From Acidimicrobiales bacterium (GTDB lineage: Bacteria; Actinomycetota; Acidimicrobiia; Acidimicrobiales; Bog-793): a DNA stretch of 7,094 bases. The stretch lies in assembly GCA_030037405.1 (NCBI GenBank), contig JASHRK010000290.1, forward strand, positions 1 to 7,094. The letters run 5' to 3'. The position numbers were made by a program, and so were the translations under genes. Every line of letters starts with the position of its first letter. Positions within the stretch are counted from its first letter, which is position 1. This document shows positions 1 to 4,618 of this stretch, piece by piece. The notes below the pieces were generated by a model. That model saw only the letters and a list, made by a program, of their open reading frames with translations, was not told where the DNA came from and ran no database searches.

Positions 1-136
1 ATGGGAGAACGACGAGGCACTGCAGGGGCATCTCACCGCCCTGAGGTCCGCACCGTCTGCAGCAGGCCCGCAGGAGCGGGCATTGTCGTCGGAGATCATC
101 GTCTACGAAGTGGGCTCGAGCCGGCCGCTCAACTAG
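1..136 (+). CDS. C-terminal fragment of a probable ABM-like (antibiotic biosynthesis monooxygenase fold) protein
   Basis: The gene enters from the left edge; its first complete codon starts at base 2 and it ends with TAG at 134-136, leaving 44 residues. Nearly all codons in this frame end in G or C, as in the other genes here, which marks it as coding; the overlapping ATG frame starting at base 1 lacks this. The fragment begins WENDEALQGHL, then has an Ala/Ser/Pro/Gly-rich stretch, and ends with IIVYEVGSSRPLN. A 'WE..EAL..HL' helix followed by a terminal beta strand of 'YEV' type is the usual end of small ABM-fold proteins (about 100 residues, dimeric, including quinol-oxidising enzymes such as YgiN). 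The family call rests only on this short tail and is inferred; that it is the end of a real protein is more secure. It converges on the dCTP deaminase gene. Confidence 0.5.
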   Translation, partial: WENDEALQGHLTALRSAPSAAGPQERALSSEIIVYEVGSSRPLN

Positions 137-298
137 GGCGGGCGGGCGGCCGCGATCCGTCCGAGGTGGCGGAGCTGATCGTCTCGGGAGGCCCGCCCTC
201 GCCACCGTTCCCATAAGCCGACGGCCAGGCCGACGGGCACGCGTCCCTTTGGGAGTCCGGACGCGGTGGGGACGCCCGGGTCGTGCAGCCCACGGTTG
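137..298. other. Convergent intergenic region with GC-rich hairpins, no gene
   Basis: This 162-base gap separates two converging genes, so terminators for both strands are expected. Seen directly: a G-run cluster (three GGG runs and a GG, single-C spacers, 136-149) beginning in the plus-strand stop codon; an inverted repeat GGTGGCG (165-171) / CGCCACC (200-206) with a long 28-base loop; a tighter inverted repeat CGCGTCC (240-246) / GGACGCG (259-265) with a 12-base loop; and a direct repeat GCCGACGG at 217-224 and 229-236. Neither hairpin has a T tract on either strand, so a classical intrinsic terminator cannot be claimed. I found no reading frame with convincing codon usage and no tRNA-like fold. 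Confidence 0.45.
240..265. terminator. Candidate bidirectional hairpin between convergent genes
   Basis: A perfect 7-base-pair inverted repeat (CGCGTCC / GGACGCG) encloses a 12-base loop. It lies 33 bases beyond the dCTP deaminase stop and about 100 bases beyond the plus-strand stop. There is no T-rich tail on either side. The position between convergent genes suggests termination or 3'-end protection, but in DNA this GC-rich a 7-bp stem could arise by chance. Confidence 0.25.
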
Positions 299-1492
299 TC
301 ACGCCAGAGGCAGCGAGAGCTGCTCCATGTCGTCCTCCGGAACACCCTCAGGCAAGCGGCGAAGGAAGTGCTTGCTCAAGGTCTCCTCCTGCTGCTGGTA
401 GTTGGACCTTGCCTGGGCCCCGTAGGGGATGAGAGGCGACTCGATCATCTGCTCGAAAGTGAGCTTGCAGACGCGCTGGCCGTGCTCGATCGCGAAGGGC
501 ACGTCGTGTGCTCGCACTTCCAAGGCTGCACGTGACCCCAGAAAGCGCTCGCGGGCATGAAAGCCGAAGCCTGGATCGAAGAAGCCAGCATAGTGAGTGC
601 GCAGCTCGCCGCTCGTCGGGTCGTATGCCGTCATCTCGGCGGCTAGCCCGGGCGGGATCCGCACTGCCTCGTTCGACATCAATAGGTAGAACCGCTTCGG
701 ATCGAGAATCAGCACGCCGTCCTGCGAGACGGCGTTATCCCAGTAAGGCCTAGGATCGAGCTGACCGGCATTGGTCAAGTCGATGAGTGGAGCATTGGCA
801 CGCGCCCGGTAACCGACCTTGCTGTCGCTCGCTCCATAGAGGTCAAGGCTCAAGAACAGACCGTTCGCCAGTGCCAGCTGGTCTTCAGGGACCGGCTCGC
901 TGTCGAGAAAGAGCAGGGGGGAGGTTCGATTGATCTCACGAAGCTGTCCGTCGTCTAGTTGCGGGTGACCTCGGATAATCCGGAGCTGGTTCAAAGAGAG
1001 ATCCGTTGCAACTCGAATCGCGAACGACAGTGGCACGACTTCGAGATAGAGAGGACCTCCATAGCCGGCTGGGATGTCGTCGAACCTTGCGCCGCCGTCG
1101 GTGATAACCCGCGTGAAGACGTCCAGGCGTCCTATCGAGCTCTTCGGGTTGGCACGTGCCCGAAGGTCGGGCGGCAGCGCGAGGCGTTCCTTCAAGGGAA
1201 TCAGGTACGGCCGGTTGGGCTCCAGCACGGCACCGCGATCGCGCAGGTCGAGAGTGTCCATGCCGTAGCGCTCGAGCTTGTGCTCGACCGTGTCGTCGCC
1301 CGGCAGGAAGCTGCACTGGAGCCGGTGGGCTCGATCCCCCAGCCGCAGGTCGAGGCTGGCCGGCTGCACGTTCTCGGAAGGAAGCGAGAAGTCCCCAGCC
1401 TCGACGATGCCTTCGTCGATCGCCTCGAGGAGGTACTTGTCGGGCAGGACACCGTCTCTGTCCGGGAGGCTGAGGGAGTTCCGGGGGGGCAC
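299..1492 (-). CDS. Double-domain 2'-deoxycytidine 5'-triphosphate deaminase
   Basis: A cytosolic enzyme expected to deaminate dCTP to dUTP, feeding dUMP and then dTTP synthesis. At 397 residues it is about twice the length of E. coli Dcd (193) and matches the fused two-domain DCD_N/DCD_C type known mainly from alphaproteobacteria. The N-terminal half has the trimer-fold entry VQPASLDLRLG (42-52), the nucleotide-binding KSSIGR motif (117-122) and a candidate catalytic Glu in LYLEVVPLSF (E151). The C-terminal half repeats the fold: LSLDLYG (214-220), FFDPGFG (304-310), RAALEVRAHD with E325, and a terminal YG...SNYQQQ segment (357-368) resembling the end of Dcd. Its counterpart of the Ser-Ser motif is degenerate. 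The GTG at 1490-1492 is the first start after an in-frame TGA at 1496-1498. No well-spaced ribosome site precedes it, so it may be leaderless. Monofunctional dCTP deaminase and deaminase/dUTPase activity cannot be told apart here. Confidence 0.88.
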   Translation of the reverse strand: MPPRNSLSLPDRDGVLPDKYLLEAIDEGIVEAGDFSLPSENVQPASLDLRLGDRAHRLQCSFLPGDDTVEHKLERYGMDTLDLRDRGAVLEPNRPYLIPLKERLALPPDLRARANPKSSIGRLDVFTRVITDGGARFDDIPAGYGGPLYLEVVPLSFAIRVATDLSLNQLRIIRGHPQLDDGQLREINRTSPLLFLDSEPVPEDQLALANGLFLSLDLYGASDSKVGYRARANAPLIDLTNAGQLDPRPYWDNAVSQDGVLILDPKRFYLLMSNEAVRIPPGLAAEMTAYDPTSGELRTHYAGFFDPGFGFHARERFLGSRAALEVRAHDVPFAIEHGQRVCKLTFEQMIESPLIPYGAQARSNYQQQEETLSKHFLRRLPEGVPEDDMEQLSLPLA

Positions 1493-1497
1493 GCCTC

Positions 1498-1503
1498 AGC
1501 GTA
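1498..1503 (-). promoter_or_regulatory. Possible -10 element for the dCTP deaminase gene
   Basis: On the minus strand this reads TACGCT, which fits the actinobacterial TAnnnT -10 pattern. It ends five bases before the GTG start, so transcription would begin about at the start codon, giving a leaderless message. That agrees with the lack of a usable Shine-Dalgarno sequence (GAGG is present only one base from GTG). No recognisable -35 hexamer precedes it, so this is a weak call. Confidence 0.25.
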
Positions 1504-1563
1504 CCGCTCACCGTCGCCGCACGAGGCCGGCAGGCGCCAGTCGTGTCGAGAGATGGCGACACT

Positions 1564-1597
1564 GGACCAGGCACCAGGAGACCCCGGTGCCTGGTCC
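1564..1597 (-). terminator. Strong hairpin ending the transporter operon
   Basis: A perfect 12-base-pair inverted repeat, GGACCAGGCACC (1564-1575) and GGTGCCTGGTCC (1586-1597), with a 10-base loop; two more pairs can form outside one mismatch and two inside another. It begins 20 bases after the stop codon of the solute-binding-protein gene, where a terminator is expected. No run of T follows on the minus strand, so it may act with a termination factor, or protect the 3' end from exonucleases rather than terminate by itself. Confidence 0.75.
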
Positions 1598-1617
1598 GGT
1601 CAGAGAACCTGCCTCGG

Positions 1618-2919
1618 CTATCCCGTGACCTTGAAGCCCGCCGGCGGGCCTAGGTAGTAGACGATGGCATGGAACACTCCAGGAGATGTGTTCTGGAAGA
1701 ACGACGTCTTGTCGTTGCAGACGGCCGGGGCGCCTTTGAAGCCACCGCAGTCGAGATCCGGAGCGCCTTGGACGACGGGGCCCTTGAAGGCTTTCGCCGT
1801 GGCGTTGACAGTCGCCGGAGTGATCTTCTTCCCGGCCTTCAAGATCTCGGTGTCGAACTTGGCGATGGTGATCATCTGCCCGAAGGAGTCGGCCACCCAG
1901 GCGTCACCCCAGTACGGCTCCTCGCCATACTCGGTGGCGACCTTCTTGAAGGCGGCGAGGCTCGGGTCCGACGTGTCGCCCGGCAGCGGGTTGGCGCTCG
2001 CGTAGTACCAGTCGGGCGGTAGCTGGCCGCCGTCCGCCTTCTGGATGTCGGGGGTGTCGCACGGTACGTTCACGAGCACCTTGGTCTTGATGGCGAGCTG
2101 CTTCAACGCGAAGTAGAAGTCCGAGCAGGCCGGGCCACCGGAGTTGCCGAGGATGGTGAGCCCCGTCTTGCCCGCCTGAGCTGCCTCGAGGGGCTCGGTG
2201 AGGTCCGTGTCAGAAGGGTCGAAGCTCGCCTCGTCCACCGTGATGTGGAGGTACTTCATCGCCGACACGATGGCTGCCACGGAGGAGCTCTCGCCCGGCT
2301 CGTCCTCCCAGACGAGCGAGACGCTCTTCACGTGCAGGTACTCCTTGGCGAAAGTGGCTATCGGCGCCTCGATGTGGGTGCTGTCGCCGTAGAGGATGTA
2401 GCCGTACTTGTACACCGTGTCGACCGGGCTGAGCGAGACGCCGAAGATGATCGGTTTCTTCGTCGGCAGGATGGCCGACTCGAGGGCCTCGTTGCCGATG
2501 GCGACGGCACCTGCCGAGATCACCGAGATCGCCTTGTCGTTGGCGAACTCCTCCCCACACGTCGTGGCCTGCGCGGGCGTGTCAGGGATGGAGCAGATCT
2601 TGAGCTCGATCGGATGGCCGTCGACGCCGTGCGCATGCTGGTTGATGAACTTCTCGGCGATCTCCGCTCCGATCGTCCATTCCGGCGCCGGGTCATCGGT
2701 GCCGTCCTGGTTGTTGACGACACCTACTACGACCGGCGAAAGCTTGTCGTCCGCCTTTCCGTGACCACCGATGTAGTCGGCGTACTTGTACACCGGGTGG
2801 TACGCAGTTGCTCCAGCGGTGGTTGCGGTGGCGATCGCCGCAGTTCCAAGCCCTATCACCAGTGCAGCGAACACGGCAACGGAGCTCCCCAACCGCCTGG
2901 ACCGAGGTATCGATCTCAT
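1618..2919 (-). CDS. ABC transporter substrate-binding protein, branched-chain amino acid (type I periplasmic-binding fold) family
   Basis: Secreted receptor that captures the solute and delivers it to the permease encoded upstream. The 433-residue product opens with a signal peptide: basic MRSIPRSRRL, a hydrophobic core at about 13-30, an Ala/Thr-rich stretch and a likely AxA cleavage site after A39. There is no lipobox cysteine, so it is probably not a lipoprotein; how it stays at the cell is unclear. The mature part begins its fold with SPVVVGVVNNQDG (61-73) and has the Peripla_BP_6-like order: ISAGAVAIGNEAL (135-147), KPIIFGVSLSP (155-165), VSLVWEDEP (200-208), DAWVADSFGQM (339-349). Six cysteines (109, 121, 265, 287, 391, 401) suggest disulfides. 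The ATG is preceded by AGGAGG at an 8-base gap. Being last in the unit behind its own structured leader allows separate, higher expression. Family placement is firm; the ligand (amino acid, amide, urea, aromatic acid) is unknown. Confidence 0.88.
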   Translation of the reverse strand: MRSIPRSRRLGSSVAVFAALVIGLGTAAIATATTAGATAYHPVYKYADYIGGHGKADDKLSPVVVGVVNNQDGTDDPAPEWTIGAEIAEKFINQHAHGVDGHPIELKICSIPDTPAQATTCGEEFANDKAISVISAGAVAIGNEALESAILPTKKPIIFGVSLSPVDTVYKYGYILYGDSTHIEAPIATFAKEYLHVKSVSLVWEDEPGESSSVAAIVSAMKYLHITVDEASFDPSDTDLTEPLEAAQAGKTGLTILGNSGGPACSDFYFALKQLAIKTKVLVNVPCDTPDIQKADGGQLPPDWYYASANPLPGDTSDPSLAAFKKVATEYGEEPYWGDAWVADSFGQMITIAKFDTEILKAGKKITPATVNATAKAFKGPVVQGAPDLDCGGFKGAPAVCNDKTSFFQNTSPGVFHAIVYYLGPPAGFKVTG

Positions 2920-2927
2920 GGACCCCC

Positions 2928-2933
2928 CCTCCT
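2928..2933 (-). promoter_or_regulatory. Ribosome binding site of the solute-binding-protein gene
   Basis: The minus strand reads AGGAGG here, a full Shine-Dalgarno match, 8 bases before the ATG at 2917-2919. It is continuous with a run of seven G (2923-2929), so spacing and anti-SD pairing register are flexible. It fixes this ATG as the start. Confidence 0.85.
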
Positions 2934-2952
2934 AGTTGGTTGTAAGTGACAT

Positions 2953-2981
2953 CGTGCCACCGACAGTGGCACGGACTGTCG
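2953..2981 (-). promoter_or_regulatory. Two mutually exclusive hairpins in the leader of the solute-binding-protein gene
   Basis: Hairpin A is a perfect 8-base-pair stem, CGTGCCAC (2953-2960) with GTGGCACG (2966-2973), and a 5-base loop. Hairpin B is a perfect 7-base-pair stem, CGACAGT (2961-2967) with ACTGTCG (2975-2981), and a 7-base loop. They share bases 2966-2967 and interleave, so both cannot form fully at once. They lie 34-62 bases upstream of the ATG and about 90 bases after the livF-like stop. Possible roles are an operator, an attenuator or switch, or an RNA processing/stability element setting binding-protein levels relative to the permease. No T tract follows. The pairing is seen; the role is inferred. 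Confidence 0.5.
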
Positions 2982-3019
2982 ACGCCGCTCAGGCTCGACT
3001 GTCGAGCGAGACCGACAGC
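2961..3019. repeat. Cluster of ACTGTCG-type heptamers upstream of the solute-binding-protein gene
   Basis: ACTGTCG occurs at 2975-2981 and 2998-3004, its reverse complement CGACAGT at 2961-2967, and a one-mismatch version CGACAGC at 3013-3019. The two direct copies extend to the 9-mer GACTGTCGA, spaced 23 bases (about two helical turns). The second sits within a 15-base palindrome, GCTCGAC-T-GTCGAGC (2993-3007). Four copies in 59 bases between two genes is compatible with a multi-site operator; no regulator is identified here. Confidence 0.4.
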
Positions 3020-3062
3020 GCTTCGCGGACGCTACTACAGGGTCTTCGCCGAGAACAACGCG

Positions 3063-3797
3063 CTAGAGGGCAGCCTCCTCACCGGAGCGTCTTCGCTGCC
3101 CGAGGTAGCTCGCCACGAGGATGTCGGGATCGGAACGGAGGCGTTCGCTTGTCTCGTGCAACACCACGTCACCGTGCGACAGCACGTAGCAACGGTCTGC
3201 CACCTCGATAGCCAACTGGACGTGCTGCTCGACGAGAAGCACGCCGCAGCCGTTGTCGAGGGCGTATTGACGTACCACCGGCAGTAGCTGCTCGACGAGG
3301 ACCGGCGCCAGCCCGAGGCTGAGCTCGTCGAGCAGGAGGAGCCGGGGCCGCCGGACGAGGTTCCTCGCGACGGCCAGCATCTGCTGCTCGCCACCCGACA
3401 GGAAACCGGCTCTGCGGTCCCGCAAGGGCGCGAGCGCCGGGAAGTAGCTGTACGCCTGCTCCGGGTCCACCGTCTCGCCGCGATAACCGAGTCGCATGTG
3501 CTCTGCGACCGTGAGGCCGAAGAAGATTCCCCGTCCCTCGGGGACGTGGGCGATGCCGGCCCGTGCCCGCACCGTCGGCGAGAGGCGCGAGAGGTCCTTG
3601 CCGAGGTAACGGATGGTTCCATGCGAGGGCTTTACGATTCCCGAGATTGCCCGGAGCGTCGTCGTCTTCCCGGCGCCGTTCGGACCGAACAGGGCGACCA
3701 CCTCACCGACGTCGACGCGGAGGTCGAGTCGTCTTACGACGTCAGCCTGGTCGTAGCCGGCCGAGAGCTCATCGACGGAGAGGACGGTCTCGCTCAT
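3063..3797 (-). CDS. livF: Branched-chain amino acid-type ABC transporter ATP-binding protein, LivF-like
   Basis: Cytoplasmic ATPase of the importer, expected to pair with the LivG-like subunit and drive transport through the fused permease. The 244 residues match the compact LivF size. Seen in order: Walker A GPNGAGKT (38-45), the LivF-typical VPEGRGIF segment (85-92), a canonical LSGGEQQ signature (133-139), Walker B LLLLDE (153-158) running into the LivF-characteristic DELSLGLAP (157-165), and the switch His in VEQH (H192). All parts for ATP hydrolysis are present. The start chosen is the ATG at 3795-3797, which overlaps the upstream TGA as ATGA and begins MSETVLSVDELSAGY, matching the family N-terminus. 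A longer in-frame version from 3983 would add 62 low-complexity residues inside the livG-like gene and is rejected. The symbol marks the orthologous family; the substrate may not be Leu/Ile/Val. Confidence 0.9.
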   Translation of the reverse strand: MSETVLSVDELSAGYDQADVVRRLDLRVDVGEVVALFGPNGAGKTTTLRAISGIVKPSHGTIRYLGKDLSRLSPTVRARAGIAHVPEGRGIFFGLTVAEHMRLGYRGETVDPEQAYSYFPALAPLRDRRAGFLSGGEQQMLAVARNLVRRPRLLLLDELSLGLAPVLVEQLLPVVRQYALDNGCGVLLVEQHVQLAIEVADRCYVLSHGDVVLHETSERLRSDPDILVASYLGQRRRSGEEAAL

Positions 3798-4618
3798 CTC
3801 TCCGTCGCCTCGCTCCCCGGCATCGTCACCAGCATGTCCGTCGAAGCCATATCGGCTGTCGAAGCCATATCGGCTGTCGAGCCACCGAGGTAAGCGGCTC
3901 GTACCTCGGGGTCGTTGCGGACCTCTTCCGGCGTCCCCCTCGCGATCAGCTTGCCGAAGTCCAGCACGTAGACGTAGTCGCATATGCCGAGCACGAGGCT
4001 CATGTCGTGGTCGACGAGAAGCGCCGGGAGACCGGCATCGACGACCCGCCGGAGGCGCTCTCCGAGCTCGGCGCTCTCGTGCGAGTCGAGCCCTGCGGCA
4101 GGCTCGTCGAGCAGCAGCAGGCGTGGCCGTGCGGCGAGAGCTCGTGCCACGCCGACGAGCTTGCGGCGTCCCTGCGGGAGCTCGCTCGGCATCCTGTCGG
4201 CATCGTGTCGCAGATCGAGCAGATCGAGCGCGTCCTCGGCGACCTGCTCCTCACCGTGCCAGAGCCCCAGGAAGACCTCGCCCAGGCCGGAGGCGAGAGT
4301 GGACCGCTGGGCGGCGACGGCCAGGTTCTCCCGAACCGACAGGTCGTCGAAGAGCTCGATCGTCTGCCAGGTTCTCCCTAGGCCGAGACGGGCGCGCCTG
4401 TGGGGAGGAAGGCCCGATATGTCCCGGTCCCTGAGCCGGATGTCGCCGCGAGCCGGGACGAAACCCGTGACCGCGTCGATAAAGGTCGTCTTGCCCGCCC
4501 CGTTCGGCCCGATCAGGCCGACTAGCTGGCCCTCGCGCACCTCGAGATCCACCTCGCTCAAGGCACGGACGGCCCCGAAGCTTACCGACACTCCGCTGGT
4601 CGAGAGGACGGCACTCAT
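3794..4618 (-). CDS. livG: Branched-chain amino acid-type ABC transporter ATP-binding protein, LivG-like
   Basis: Second ATPase of the importer. The 274-residue product has Walker A GPNGAGKT (37-44), a Q-loop in RTWQTIELF (Q85), Walker B LLLLDE (167-172), D-loop AGLD (175-178), switch His H204 in VDHD, and the LivG-type C-terminal region ending RNDPEVRAAYLG (234-245). The signature is LPQGRRKL (147-154) rather than LSGGQ; LivG proteins commonly deviate here (LPYGQ-like), so activity is still expected. After the usual end the protein carries an extra tail of about 29 residues with a repeated STADMA unit, produced by an 18-base tandem repeat. Its ATG overlaps the permease stop as ATGA, with GAGGTGA four bases upstream as ribosome site, and its own TGA overlaps the livF-like ATG, so translation is probably coupled on both sides. 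Confidence 0.9.
   Translation of the reverse strand: MSAVLSTSGVSVSFGAVRALSEVDLEVREGQLVGLIGPNGAGKTTFIDAVTGFVPARGDIRLRDRDISGLPPHRRARLGLGRTWQTIELFDDLSVRENLAVAAQRSTLASGLGEVFLGLWHGEEQVAEDALDLLDLRHDADRMPSELPQGRRKLVGVARALAARPRLLLLDEPAAGLDSHESAELGERLRRVVDAGLPALLVDHDMSLVLGICDYVYVLDFGKLIARGTPEEVRNDPEVRAAYLGGSTADMASTADMASTDMLVTMPGSEATER
3840..3880. repeat. 18-base tandem repeat, about 2.3 copies, inside the livG-like gene
   Basis: The plus-strand unit TCGAAGCCATATCGGCTG occupies 3841-3858 and is repeated without change at 3859-3876, followed by a partial third copy. The matching tract spans 3840-3880. In the livG-like frame it encodes STADMA repeats near the C-terminus (about residues 247-258). Being a multiple of three, gain or loss of units would keep the frame, so tail length could vary between strains without harming the ATPase core. 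Confidence 0.85.

Noticed and set aside
165..206. Inverted repeat GGTGGCG/CGCCACC considered as a tRNA arm or intrinsic terminator
   Set aside because: No cloverleaf could be drawn, the loop is 28 bases, and there is no T tract; kept only as part of the intergenic description.
1..216. Plus-strand ATG-initiated frame of 71 codons at the left edge
   Set aside because: Codon usage favours the overlapping second frame, which ends at 136 and has typical G/C third positions; this frame gives an Arg/Gly/Pro-rich shadow.
936..1574. 212-codon minus-strand frame overlapping the dCTP deaminase start
   Set aside because: Arg/Pro/Ala-rich out-of-frame shadow; it begins inside the terminator hairpin.
959..1657. 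232-codon plus-strand open frame opposite the dCTP deaminase gene
   Set aside because: It is antisense to conserved motifs of the deaminase and runs through the 1564-1597 hairpin and into the binding-protein gene; no recognisable family.
2245..2949. 234-codon plus-strand frame opposite the solute-binding-protein gene
   Set aside because: Asp/Arg/Val-rich antisense shadow with no domain; the opposite strand has a clear signal peptide and family motifs.
2920..3062. Sigma-70-type promoter before the solute-binding-protein gene
   Set aside because: TTGTTC and TAGTAG near the upstream end have poor spacing and no better -35/-10 pair was seen; a promoter may exist but cannot be placed.
3798..3983. 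62-residue N-terminal extension of the LivF-like protein
   Set aside because: It lies wholly inside the livG-like gene, is Arg/Gly-rich, and the family N-terminus begins at the ATG at 3797, which has an ATGA overlap.
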